Assembly: GCA_023653785.1 (NCBI GenBank)
Contig: JAMKCH010088071.1
Location: 1 to 64,000, forward strand
Source: Ophioderma brevispina
Lineage: Eukaryota; Echinodermata; Ophiuroidea; Amphilepidida; Ophiodermatidae
Direction of reading: 5' to 3'
Length of the DNA: 64,000 nucleotides
The notes beneath the pieces were generated by a model. It had not been told where the DNA came from. It saw only the letters and a list, made by a program, of their open reading frames with translations, and ran no database searches. Shown piece by piece: positions 25,977 to 36,448 of this stretch; positions within the stretch are counted from its first letter, which is position 1, and each line of letters begins with the position of its first letter. The translations under genes were made by a program, and so were the position numbers.

Positions 25977-26600
25977 TTATTTATGATGCATGACCATATA
26001 TTTCTTGCAAGGGTGAAAGATTAGGAGGAGGATGTGTGAGTGGAGGAGACTGTAGATCTGACAAGTAGATTTTAGGCAGAAAAGCAAAAGCTGCAACAGG
26101 AAATTAGGACTGACTGCCCTGCATCTTTCTGAAGAATGGAGATAGGGGTTGATGAAAGTATGGAGAATACTACCGATACTGGCCAGAGCAGGATGAAAAT
26201 CCAATACTAAAGGCACCCTCTTGCCTGAAGTGTTTGATCTAGAGGAAGACCTAGGTTGGAGGGCAGTAGTACGTGGAATAGCCACTGCCTTCTTAATTTG
26301 TTGTTCAACTATAGGGTGTGGGTATCCTCTATTATACAGTTGGATTCTGGGATCTGCAAGTCTTTCTTCCAGTACTTCATCCAAAGTACAAAGTCTTTGC
26401 AGACGAAAAGCCAGACTGTATGGAAGACTTTGTTTTGTGTGAATCGGGTGACATGATTGCCAATGTAGATACTGATGCTTATCAGTAGGCTTTGTATATA
26501 AATCGAACGTTGACAGCTTGCCATCTTTGATGGAGACTTCCACAAACGAGTAACACTGAATATCTGTTTTACAAACCACTACCCTATACAGTATAAACAT
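25977..26600 (-). mobile_element. Penelope-like element fragment: C-terminal part of the reverse transcriptase
   Basis: This is the longest uninterrupted open frame in the window, 207 codons on the minus strand. Its start reads 'VEVSIKDGKLSTFDLYTKPT' then 'DKHQYLHWQSCHPIHTKQSL', the strongly conserved RT C-terminal block of Penelope-like elements. It continues with 'RLQRLC', 'NRGYP', 'PLVLDFHPAL', 'ILHTFINPYLHSSERC' and ends in a frameshifted linker. In active elements a GIY-YIG endonuclease would follow; it is absent or unrecognisable below 25,977. The catalytic RT core that should precede (above 26,600) is also missing. This is a truncated copy and not a host gene. Confidence 0.85.
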
Positions 26601-26609
26601 TAAAACTGA

Positions 26610-27260
26610 GAAATAAACAAAAAATTCTGTACGGCTATATTTAGTCCATCTACAGCGTTGTCCTGATGTGCTTTTTAAAGCACTTTCCAGTTTGATGCAC
26701 AGGTGTCACTTATGTCTTTTTTGCATTCTGCACTGCCAGCTTTTGGCATTTTTTTCTTTTGTGTCCATTGTAATCCTTCTATTCATCTATCTTTACTTCT
26801 CTTTTCTACTTGCTTTTTTCTGTGCACTCTGCTTCTGGTTCTCGTGTGGCGGAGTGCAAGCTCCTGTTTGTCTTGGAAAAGACATATTTATATTGTTGAA
26901 ACGTTGTTTGTTTTTCTGTTCTAGTCTTTTAATCCAGCACACATCTGTTGAGACTGGTGTTTTTTATATTGTATATTTAGTATTCTAGTCTCTTTGAATC
27001 CATTTGGATCCTGGTGTGTGTTTTTAACTTTGGAGCTCTGTTGGGACTATCTACTTCTAGCTGTTTATATTTTTACAGTGCAGGGTAATCCCTGGGTCTG
27101 CCAGGGGTGGGAAAAATATAAAAGATCAACATTTCACAAATAAGGCCAGTATTTTGGTACATCTTTTTATTTCTAGACGAGCTTTTGCAGCTAAACCTTA
27201 GTATGGGTATAACCGTGCAATGTCATTGATGTCTTGGGGTAACTGCTACCCCCCGGAACT
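26610..27260. other. Non-coding stretch, pyrimidine-rich
   Basis: The plus strand is T/C-rich, giving hydrophobic-looking short open frames (26,668-26,988) that are a composition effect. A 'gttgaaacgttgttt' phrase near 26,896 resembles sequence near Penelope-like element ends, so part of this may belong to that element. Confidence 0.4.
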
Positions 27261-27271
27261 CTCCCTGTTTT

Positions 27272-27378
27272 TACTGTTTTTACAGAATGTAAACATCCAA
27301 ATTGTTTTCAAACTCGTGGAAGTGTTTTCAGTAAGGGTCCTTTTCATTATGTAAATTTTTTCATGCCATTATGTCCCT
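27272..27378. mobile_element. Solo end of the TTAA-flanked element family
   Basis: The sequence 'tacagaatgtaaacatcc' through 'ttcattatg...gccattatgtccct' followed by TTAA (27,379-27,382) matches the terminal inverted repeat of the complete element at 33,860-35,899. The opposite end was not found nearby, so this is a solo or truncated copy. Confidence 0.6.
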
Positions 27379-27604
27379 TTAAATAACATTTTTTTTTTCA
27401 TTTTTCGTAAACACTCCGTTTATCAAGTGAAAAACTAAGGTCTTCTATATTTTGAGCATTGGGCTTGCCATTTACAGTATAGGGCTAGGTATCAAAGGAG
27501 GGATTGACCATGGATCGAACCAGATATTTTACCAATTTACGGTCCACAAAAAATAAACACAAATACTGAAGGTGGCTGGTCTCCCTCTTGCTGGGATCGT
27601 GTCA

Positions 27605-27877
27605 CTGACCTCTACACATGGATAGCGGGTTGCCGCACAGTTGAATGGTCGCCGAGTGTCACAACAGGAAGTTGCTTTTCTACCTTGGTAATATGGCGGG
27701 AAACAATGCATACACCTGTTGGTGCACATATTCCACACAGATGTTCTATTGTTATACAAAATTCCTTTAACTTTGACAAGGTGTGTGCATTATTTCCCGC
27801 CATATTGTCAAGGTAAAAGAGCAACTTCCTGTTGGGACACTCGCCGACTCAGACCCGCTATCCATTTGTAGAGGTCA
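27605..27877. mobile_element. Long hairpin element, arms about 100 bp
   Basis: The left arm has 'tgacctctacacatggatag', 'gccgagtgtc', 'aacaggaagttgct' and 'atatggcgggaaa'. The right arm (27,779-27,877) repeats these in reverse complement: 'tttcccgccatat', 'agcaacttcctgtt', 'gacactcgcc', 'ctatccatttgtagaggtca'. The loop is about 62 bp. The left arm contains an extra segment (about 27,630-27,648) missing from the right. It is non-coding and MITE-like. Confidence 0.75.
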
Positions 27878-28011
27878 TTTCAGTGGATCGAGTTTGGTTC
27901 GTAACGATGGCCTCAATTTGTACTCTTAATCCATTTCGAACCGAGTGTGCTTTTGGAACATGTTTCATGGTGTGGAATTATATTACTCAATGAGAAAATG
28001 TTAGCCCGGCA

Positions 28012-28556
28012 GCCCAGAAGGTTTATTTATACGAAAAGCGCCAAAGCTGCTGCAGCATAGGCTGAAAGGATATTCAACCAACATCATAAAAATGCATTGC
28101 TGCCGGGTTTGCGCCGAGAGTTGAGAGTTGTGAAGGAGGCCATTCATATCAGAGTCAATGAACCTACTTTGAACAGAGACGGGGGCCGCCACAAATTGCC
28201 AAGTGTTTACAACTCGATTTTGAGGTCAAGTGTCCGAAAGGTCACTGACCTCTGATCTAGTTGCCATTCCCCTGAGGAAGGTTGGAGTTTCAACCGAAAA
28301 TTTGAGGTACGTCCAGTTTTTATGTTGAGATTACAAGTTTAATCCTTTTAACATAAATATTTACTGATGTAGTGCTGATTCCATTATTATCAGCTATGCA
28401 TATGGCGTTTATTTTGGACGCCATCTTGAATATCTAGGTAAAGCCACCGCCCAGAGCTGGCAGCATTGCATTGCATTGATGTGGGTGGAAGATCCTTTCA
28501 GCCCATTGTCAGCAGCTGCGGCGCTTTTCGTGTGAATAAACCTTCTGGGCTCCGGC
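28012..28556. mobile_element. Inverted-repeat element, arms about 100 bp, 350-bp interior
   Basis: The left arm 28,012-28,107 ('cccagaaggtttatt', 'cgaaaagcgcc', 'gctgctgca', 'gctgaaaggat', 'aatgcattgctgcc') is mirrored by 28,459-28,556 ('ggcagcattgcattg', 'atcctttcagc', 'cagcagctg', 'ggcgcttttcg', 'aataaaccttctggg'). The interior has no coding content. The right arm ends about 77 bp before the LDLa exon at 28,634. Confidence 0.7.
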
Positions 28557-28633
28557 CCTATACATATATACATTCCCTTGATTGGGAATATGTTTTCTAC
28601 TACTGATTTCAAAACCTTCTGGTCCCATTTCAG

Positions 28634-28771
28634 AGTGTCTTGAATCCAATATCTTCAGATGTTCCGATGACACTCAAAATGAAAATTATAACCACTGCTT
28701 ACCTCTCCAATGGCTGTGCGATGGTATAGATGACTGCGCAAATCGAAACGACGAACTCCTATGTACAGATG
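28634..28771 (+). CDS. LDL-receptor class A exon of a large extracellular mosaic gene
   Basis: A 138-bp exon encodes one LDLa module: a calcium-stabilised, disulphide-bonded ligand-binding domain found outside the cell. It has six cysteines in family order, starting '(E)CLESNIFRC' and ending 'QWLCDGIDDCANRNDELLC'. The calcium-cage residues (W, D of CDG, D of DDC, and the D-E pair) are present. The spacing between cysteines 2 and 3 is long (SDDTQNENYNH). The borders are acceptor tttcag|AG and donor TGTACAGATG|gtaagt, so the exon is phase 1 at both ends and exactly 46 codons. The upstream exon, start codon and signal peptide are not seen. A long inverted repeat lies just upstream. The domain call is secure; which gene it belongs to is inferred from the matching phase and strand of the later exons. 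Confidence 0.85.
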
Positions 28772-28789
28772 GTAAGTTAATATCTATTA

Positions 28790-30210
28790 AATTTTTGATT
28801 TTTTTCGAGAATATAATATGTTGAACAAGAAAGAGGGTGGTAGGATGTCAGAGCTCGCCATTAAATGGAGCACTTCACTATCCATAGCCTTGTATCCCGA
28901 CTTACCTAAAATTATGATTTTTTTATCATGTGAACTATTGGCCTGAGTATGTAGTGTGGTTTGGTATGTCAATGAAACAGCTCCCGTAGGATATTTGTGC
29001 TAAAATTGATTTTCTTGCTGTTTTTCATTCAATAGGGACCAGACTCTCAGAAAAATTGACACTGCAAAATATCATTCTTTATCACAGCTTTGGAGAAATA
29101 ACGCATTCTTATATCAATGCACACATAACACATCTAAGTTTTTATTTGATCTTCAAAACTGTGCCAACTTTGTATTAAGAGATTAGCGCAAAGCGGATTT
29201 AACATCCCGGCCAACCATGGGATGTCTTTCTATCAATACCATCCCTATCGAAAAATGGTTTATTATGGTGAATGAATTGAAAATCTGTCTGACTGTCCAG
29301 AAGGTCACGTGTAATGGGCTGGTCACTGAAAACATCGACATGGTGGTGTATCTTAACACTTAAGGACAAGGGTTTTCACTCCGTCGGTGCCCAAGGGGGG
29401 GGGGGGGGGACCATGGGACCCCACACTAAGGAAACCACTTTCCCGAAGAAATTTTTGCACGAAATTATACCACATGTGAAGGGTCATAAGACAACCCCAA
29501 ATCAGCAATAAAAAATGAAATTTATTATTCGGGCTGCAAATTAGGGGCAAAATATTGTTTTCAAAACATGCAAAAATTGGACAAAAAGACGGAAATTTCA
29601 AATGAGCCTTGCGCTTACATCAAACTTTTTGAAAACTTATTTTATGTTGATATCTATTCTAGAAGACCCAAATTACATATATTTAACACAAAACCTGCAG
29701 TTTTAGGGACCCTGTATTTTTAACGAGTGTTGCAAAATACACCTCATTTTCCCATAAAGTTTGTACAGTGTCGGTTTAGCAACGTCCACGACGAAATCGT
29801 TTGTTTTCAGCACATAAAGGGTTAATTATTTTTAATGTTAATAATAATTGTTTACTTAGGCCTACGTGTATGTGTGAACATATATCAGCAAAAAATAATT
29901 ATCTTTGGTTCTTTGATAATTAAAAATATTCTCAGATGACTTCCGTTAGTGCCCAAGGGGGGTCCATGGGACCCCACTAATTAACTCATTAACGGCTTGG
30001 ACGATTTAAATTTTTTTGGTATGAAAAGAAGCGCATTTAAAAGTCAGACAATTACAAACAAATTCGGCGCAAAACCCACGCTTATAAGCGGCTAACGCGA
30101 AAACAATTTTGGGGGTCCATAGGAACCCCCCTCCTTGGTCACTTATGTGTTAATTACCTCATCTCTAATGTGCTCAACTATGCGGTCATGACGGGCAACG
30201 TAAATGTTTT
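28790..30210. other. Intron-like stretch with two G-rich dispersed pieces
   Basis: AT-rich, no exon seen. 'ccatgggacccca' preceded by a G run occurs at about 29,391-29,426 and again at about 29,955-29,976 ('ccaaggggggtccatgggac'); a similar phrase is at about 58,768-58,792. They look like pieces of one dispersed repeat. Confidence 0.5.
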
Positions 30211-30218
30211 GAAATTGC

Positions 30219-30905
30219 ATGCATGGTGGGAAATTTATAATTTTATTAGATAACTGTCGTGCGCCGCAGGCCTATAAATTTACTAATCTAATATTTTTTT
30301 CATATAACCCGCAGGCATATAAATTTACTAATCTAATATTTTTCTTATATAACTCATTAACGAGGTATGGGGGGTTGGGGTGGGAAATTTATAATTTTAT
30401 TAGATGTCTTTGGCCGCAGGCCTATAAATTTACTAATCTAATATTTTTTTTCATATAACTCGCTAGCGCCGCAGGCCTATAAATCTACTAATCTAATATT
30501 TTTTTTATATAACTCATTAACGAGGTATGGGGGGTTGGGGTGGGAAATTTATAATTTTATTAGATAACTGTCTTGCGCCGCAGGCCTATAAATTTACTAA
30601 TCTAATTTGTTTCCATATAACTCGCTAGCGCCGCAGGCCTATACATTTACTAATCTAATATTTTTTTTATATAACTCGCTAGCGCCGCAGACCTATACAT
30701 TTACTAATCTAATATTTTTTTTATATAACTCGCTAGCGCCGCAGGCCGATAGCCCCTTAAAGATGGCAGGGCTTGAAGGAGGGAAATTATGGGGTAAAAG
30801 TGTTAACTGTTTTGCGCCACAGGCCTGTAAAGTCGCTTAGATAACTGTTTTGCGCCGCAGGCCTATAAATGTAGCTTAGATGACTGTTTTGCGCCAGGCC
30901 TATAA
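30219..30905. repeat. Tandem repeat array, about 54-bp unit with a longer higher-order unit
   Basis: The unit 'gccgcaggcctataaattta' plus 'ctaatctaatattttttt' and 'catataactcgctagc' recurs about nine to eleven times. Starts near 30,629, 30,683 and 30,736 give a 54-bp period. A longer block ('attaacgaggtatgggggg' ... 'gggaaatttataattttatt') is inserted at about 30,355 and 30,512, and in part at 30,228, giving a second period near 157 bp. The right-hand units shorten and diverge. It is a minisatellite with two interleaved periods. Open frames through it come from the repeat and are not a protein. Confidence 0.9.
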
Positions 30906-30946
30906 ATTTAGTGATCAAAATGAGATACGGTAATAGCATATTTATA

Positions 30947-30975
30947 CAGGGTGAGTCAAAAAGTACAACCACGTA
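30947..30975. mobile_element. Tc1/mariner-like terminal repeat, single end
   Basis: 'TA' followed by 'CAGGGTGAGTCAAAAAGTAC' resembles mariner-type inverted ends and resembles the paired ends at 34,714 and 35,792. The matching opposite end was not found downstream, so only a solo end is called. It directly abuts the minisatellite. Confidence 0.45.
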
Positions 30976-31498
30976 GGGCCTCTGATTTGTTGAACACTCA
31001 AACAATCATTACTACAAAACAAAAAAAATGTACCAAACCAAAAAATAGTACCAAACTTGTTAAGTATATGTAGAATGAAAATACACAGGGCATAATGAAG
31101 TCCGATTGTTAAAATGGTTGCCATGGCAATCATGAAACGTCCTATCAGGACATTTTGCGCCATAATTTGAATTTAAAGTTAACCTTTGTTCAAAATGTTT
31201 AAAACATTCCCGATTTTATCATTTTGAGGTATTGAGCGAAATGTTTTCAAAATGATAATAAGTGGCGAATAAATTACCTTGTAACATATCTTGAAAGTAG
31301 TTTTGATTTGTGAGCAGAAACAATTAAAAATACAATTACTTACGAATCACAGGCCGGGTGAGCATTTTCTACAAACAAATGTGTTCATCAATGTTCCGAT
31401 TGTATGTGACTGGCTTACTTAAAAGATCGATAAGTGACTTGAGTGGATCCGATCCGATTAACATTAATAATTTATCTGTTGTCCCGTTTTTTGTATAG

Positions 31499-31648
31499 TC
31501 GGAGAGGAGTGCGAGGGAGATTTTTTGTTACAACCTTGGACTTTGTACAATAGCAACTTCCGGAGTTAATGGCGGCACAGGAACAATATTGGCCGATTTG
31601 TATTATTGAATAGTGGACAAGATGATCCAAACTGCGAATCTAATGACA
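31499..31648 (+). pseudogene. Possible dead exon, unidentified Cys-containing module
   Basis: A 150-bp stretch is bounded by an acceptor (ttttttgtatag|TC) and a donor (AATGACA|gtgagt) that both give phase 1 and a length divisible by three, the signature of the confirmed exons. The reading starts 'VGEECEGDFLLQPWTLYNSN' and ends 'RFVLLNSGQDDPNCESND'. One in-frame TAA sits at 31,567-31,569. I do not recognise the domain. It is either an inactivated exon of the same gene or a chance pairing of splice-like sites. Confidence 0.35.
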
Positions 31649-31649
31649 G

Positions 31650-33215
31650 TGAGTTCGGAAAGATTTCTCTCTTACGTTTTTAGTTCACATAATGTGAGAA
31701 ATTATGTTGAAACGATTCTCAACTGTGATGATATTACAATATATGAATTAGCTAATTAGACAAAATAAGACAAAAATATAAGCTGGAACTGATGGGCGCA
31801 TCCATGTTACTAATAATCCCTCCGCCATAGTGATGTTTCGGCCATTGTTACGTCATGTCTATAGTCTGTCCCATGATGATTGTCAATACAACTTATTTAC
31901 TTTGTGTATCTAACAAGTCTAAGAGGTTTGTATGCCTTTTAATCGACGCACAGTGATTATGTTCTCCAAAAAGAACTAATGCGTCATAGATTAACCTCAA
32001 TACAAATAATGAATACTTACTTTGGATGCAAAGACTTTACCATTGAGGGACTCTAATGTGAATAGCTCTATTCGGGCATTACATGCTGAGTATCATTTCG
32101 GTTGACATTTAGTCGCAGCGTTTTAAAACTTAGAATTACGGTGACATTTTGTGAGACACACAGAATTCCATCTAACATTCCATCACACACCTGCTTTATT
32201 TGTTGGCAACATGGCCGCTCCCGTCGACCCAGTAAAAACGTTTAACCAAGTTTAGCGTGATGATCCCTTTAATCGTAATTCGGTATGTATTTTTTTTTCC
32301 CCCCCCCCCCCCTGGACTAACACGATTTTTTTTCAATTTAATCACATTTATTATGCCATAAACTGTTAGGGGCGGTGGTACTAATAAATTCACCGCTGTG
32401 ATTATATTTTTACCGCTTCAAGTTTTTTTTTCACGGAATAAAGCTGTAAGAATCTTTCTAAACATATTTAGTGCAGTTATTCCGCAAGAATACCTAACTC
32501 GGACAGCCAAGCCTACAAATGCAAATTGAAGTGAAATTTGTGAAATCTGATTAAAGGTCCCTGGCCCGATCGCTAATAGCCAAAACTTAGAAGGGGGTAC
32601 ATATTTAACTCTTGGACATCTTAATTTTGTAATAATTATAACAACGTTAAGGCGAAATTAACCATATTCATAATTTATAATGAGTTGTACTACGGGCTGT
32701 TAGCATCATCATATAAGAAAATAATAGGTTAAAGTGTGGTAATATGGAGAACTTAAGCAAGCAAGATCGTAATTTCCAAGAATTTTATTTTATTCTTTAA
32801 TGGCTTTTCTTATCTTAGCTTTGTTTCATGGGTAGGTATAGACCAAAAGATATTCATTCATCTCTATTCAAATAAAAGATATAGGCTTTTAGTTCCACGT
32901 AGTCCATATTGCCCTGTCCATATTACTCCAGATCACACAAACACAAAATATTCAGTTGTTTTGGAATTAGATTCATGTAATATATTTACAACGAACTGTA
33001 AAATTTTACAATATACAGTTTAAATATCTGATTGCTTTCAGTGCTTTCTTAGTCTACACAATCACAATTTCTGTAATAACTCGCCAAATTAAGTTTTTTT
33101 TAAACACTTAGAAGTGTTTTGAATAAATTAATCTTTACACTATACTATAATTTTTACAGCGATTTGTTGGCAGAATGGCTATCAGGATTGTCCTGTAAAA
33201 TCTTCATTATTTTTT
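31650..33215. other. Intron-like stretch, no feature recognised
   Basis: AT-rich with stops in all frames. A run of about 12 C lies near 32,300. No exon or transposon end is seen. Confidence 0.5.
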
Positions 33216-33218
33216 GTA

Positions 33219-33414
33219 TAGACCGTATTCAATATGACGTCAGCCACCATACATGTTGGTGGACAAGATGCATACATTCCAGGACTACAATACATTAAGC
33301 TGTCAATCGATCCATGTTTAGCGATTGCACAGGGATCATTGACAGGTGAATGTATTGTAGTACTGGAATGCGTCTATCTTGTCCACCAACATGGCTGGCT
33401 ATTGAATACGTCTA
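33219..33414. mobile_element. 196-bp hairpin MITE with TA target duplication
   Basis: The ends 'tagaccgtattcaat' and 'attgaatacgtcta' are inverted and flanked by TA on both sides (33,217-33,218 and 33,415-33,416). The arms continue inward almost to the centre ('catgttggtggacaagat', 'ctacaatacatt', 'ctgtcaat'), so the whole element can fold into one stem. It has no coding capacity. TA duplication suggests mobilisation by a Tc1/mariner-type transposase. It ends 98 bp before the FN3 exon. Confidence 0.8.
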
Positions 33415-33512
33415 TATAGTGCAGGCGAAATATGTGAGCAATTATTGATACATACTGAAATAGATTTAATTCCATATTTAATTAAAACCAACTTATATTC
33501 TTCATTTGACAG

Positions 33513-33827
33513 TTTCCAATTTACCGCTGGCTTCAATTAGCGAAACAACTGACACCTCTTTGACATTGACGTGGCTTGAACCACCGCCAGATTTTGAGGG
33601 AGACCCAACTCCCACAATAACTAACTATATCGTAACTATTACACCAGCTGACGGAACGGCACCATTGGTTTTTGATGATGTGCCGGCGACAAGCGGTTCG
33701 TACACTGTTGCAGGGCTTAGCCCTGGTACTGTCTATGCAGTTGATGTTGATTATAACGTTACTCGAGGAGATGGAGCAGCAGCGGAACCATTTGACGTTG
33801 CGCTGCCTTCCCAAACAGTTACAACAC
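33513..33827 (+). CDS. Fibronectin type III exon of the mosaic gene
   Basis: A 315-bp exon (105 codons) encodes one complete FN3 beta-sandwich, an adhesion or spacer module of extracellular proteins. It shows the B-strand Trp in 'SLTLTWLEPP', a C-strand 'ITNYIVTITPADG', and the 'GLSPGTVYAVDVDYNV' turn with the conserved Tyr that defines the family. The acceptor is tttgacag|TT and the donor ACAACAC|gtaagt, giving phase 1-1. It shares the 'YTV(A/F)(S)GLSP..YxxDVD' framework with the FN3 exons at 37,830 and 48,097, so these look like tandem exon duplicates. It is tightly framed by transposons, with a TA-flanked MITE 98 bp upstream and a TTAA-flanked element 32 bp downstream. Confidence 0.87.
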
Positions 33828-33859
33828 GTAAGTGTACATGTAACTAATAATAGTTTTAA

Positions 33860-35899
33860 AGGGACACAGTGGCATAAAAATATTCAGACATAATGAAATT
33901 GACCCTTAATGAAATCACTTCCACAAATTTGGAAAAAAATGGATGTTTACATTCTGTAAAAACATTAAAAACAGCAAGAGTTTGTGGCAGTTGGTGGCAA
34001 TTCCTGCCACGGGAAATCAAGGTGTTGACTTCCCCGCCATAATTTACAGTGTATCCAGCATGTTTTGTGACACAATTCAAAAGTATTCAGACTGGGCACA
34101 GACGTTGGTGTACATAGACGGTTCAGCCACCTATATCAGTATTGACAGAAAACGATAATTAAGTCGAAGCCATGCAATTAATATGTCTTAATTGAAAGGT
34201 AGTTGTGTAATGATTACTTAGAAATTTTGGAAATTGAAGAAAAAATTGCCCCTTGGTTGGAAAAAACAGCAAAACTAAGGAATTGATGGAAATTCTGCTG
34301 GAAAATCCAATATGGCGGCTATGATATTTGCTGTATAGGCATTAACAAATATGGTCAGAAAATGATAACTAAGTTGAAGCCATGTCCTATTTGAAAGATA
34401 ATTGTATAACAATTAATTACAGACTTAAAAAATTGAAGACAAAATTGCCCTTTGGTTTAAAAAGCAGTAAAATTATTGTATTTCAGTTAAAAATCCAATA
34501 TGGCGGCTATGAAACAAATGTCCGGGGTCTAACCCTGTGTGGGATTCAGACATTGTACTTCAGGCTTGCAGCCAGGTGGATTATCCAGGATTAGCACATA
34601 TACAATTGCAATGGTCTGTGAGCTGATGAATGCATGCTTTTCAAGTTTGATAAAATGCTGGCAGTAATATCAGCATCCTTGGCTGAGAAGTGAAGCTTAC
34701 AAGGGAAATAATACAGCCTGTCTCAAAAAAAGTGGTACAATCAGAAAAAAAATTGGTTAAATATGAAATTTCAGAATAAGTCATTCTTACTTGGCATAAT
34801 ATTAAAGAACAAAGACCAGGTGTTTGTTTCATCTTATTTGCATTTGTCAATCCAGAGATATAATCAATTTAGTGCGATACACCAAAGTCGATTTGGTGCC
34901 ACATTTATGCATGGGCAGAGTTATTTCGCGCAGTTATGACATGCTGTCTTGAAGCTCACAAAAGATTGCAACTTGACAAAAGAAACAAAAACACAGATTA
35001 AACTAAACAAAGGAAGTCTAGTTTTATCGACATAAGTTTTAATAGTCAACATAATCAGTTCAATGATAAATGTCTTCTTTTCATAAATAATAAACAATAC
35101 AAATATTTATTGCACGTCAATGAAATGGAGCTTTGAATTTATTACAAAATTGGTATCTGTTAAAATGATGCCAGAAGGAATGTAATTGCAACCAAAATAA
35201 ACACTCAAAATCCAAAGAAATGGTTTTAAAATATTGCATTTACGCATTTATGCATTTACTAATTGTTGAAGTCAATAAAAATTTGAATTTGGAAGCAAAG
35301 TATCAAGGTTTTGGTAGGAATTTGTGTTTCTTGATACTTGATACTTCAAGACCATAGAAACTCTCTGCTATACGCTCATGGTTCTCTTCTAACAAACAAC
35401 ATTATGTCGAATGTTATTCACTTTATCAGAACTTACTGATCATAACTTTCACCATTACCATGATTACGTAACTGTTTTCGTATATTTTAGAGTTTCTTTA
35501 TGAACTTAATCGCTTTTAAAAAAAATTCACATCTGTTCAAATGTGAATAACCTATGTTTAACTAATTCTTTCACCGTTTCCCTCAACCAGAAAGTGGCAC
35601 AAACTCGATTTTTGTGTTCCGCAGTAAACTGGAGTTATCTCCAGATTGAAACAAACAAATGAGATTAAACAAAAAATCCTGGAAAGCCTGGTCTTTTCTC
35701 TTTAATATGATGTACAAAACGACTTACTTATGATGAGATATTATATTGAAAAAAATCGGTTTCTGATTGTACCATTTTTTTTAGACAGGCTGTATTAGTT
35801 ACATTCCCTTTTTTACAAAATGTAAACACCAAAAATTGTTTTCAAATTAGTGGAAGTGATTTCATTATGTCTTAATATTGTTTACGCCATTGTGCCCCT
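33860..35899. mobile_element. 2.0-kb non-autonomous DNA element with TTAA target duplication (piggyBac-like)
   Basis: Inverted ends of about 100 bp begin AGGGACACAGTGGCATAAA on the left and read AGGGGCACAATGGCGTAAA from the right. They share further blocks ('gacataatgaaat', 'tcacttccac', 'tgtttacat.ctgtaaaaa'). Both ends are flanked by TTAA (33,856-33,859 and 35,900-35,903), the hallmark target of piggyBac-type transposases. No transposase frame is present. The interior has a diverged direct duplication (about 34,145-34,326 and 34,355-34,512) and is interrupted by the 1.08-kb TA-flanked element. A solo end of the same family lies at 27,272-27,378. Confidence 0.75.
34714..35792. mobile_element. 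1.08-kb TA-flanked DNA element (Tc1/mariner-like), nested
   Basis: The terminal inverted repeats 'CAGCCTGTCTCAAAAAAAG' plus 'TGGTACAATCAG' on the left and 'CTGATTGTACCA' plus 'TTTTTTTTAGACAGGCTG' on the right are flanked by TA on each side (34,712-34,713 and 35,793-35,794). The interior is AT-rich with no transposase reading, so it is non-autonomous. It sits wholly inside the TTAA-flanked element and is therefore the younger insertion. Confidence 0.78.
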
Positions 35900-35964
35900 T
35901 TAATAACTACAAATGTAATATATTTGTAAAAATGTAATTTGTATATGTGCACACACAAACACAC

Positions 35965-36145
<181 letters not shown>

Positions 36146-36162
36146 CACACACACACACACTC

Positions 36163-36195
<33 letters not shown>

Positions 36196-36215
36196 AACAC
36201 ACACACACACGCACG
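36146..36215. repeat. (CA)n microsatellite
   Basis: CA repeat of about 70 bp with occasional T, A and G interruptions. Confidence 0.9.
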
Positions 36216-36448
36216 CACGCATGTTAGTAAGTTACGTTCAGATGACTATACCCTGTTTTGAAGTGCAACTCTTTCTGCCTAAAGATGTTTTAGATTGGAG
36301 TTTGAACACTTCGGTATGTTTGGGAAAATTCTTCCATTTACATCTTAAAAGGACTTGTGATGATCTCATCAAACCTTAAGACATCAAAACCAACAACAAC
36401 AACATCTGTAACACAAATTTAATATCATCAAAACTTGTTGTATATTGC

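Noticed and set aside
26668..26988. 106-codon hydrophobic frame resembling a membrane protein
   Set aside because: The strand is T/C-rich, which alone yields Leu/Phe/Ser/Cys-rich frames. There is no domain or splice support.
30219..30840. Repetitive peptide frames and a CRISPR-like look in the 30.2-30.9 kb array
   Set aside because: The repeats are tandem and diverged, without unique spacers, and the DNA is clearly eukaryotic. It is a minisatellite.
33533..33814. 93-codon minus-strand frame opposite the FN3 exon
   Set aside because: It is a shadow of the well-supported plus-strand FN3 exon.
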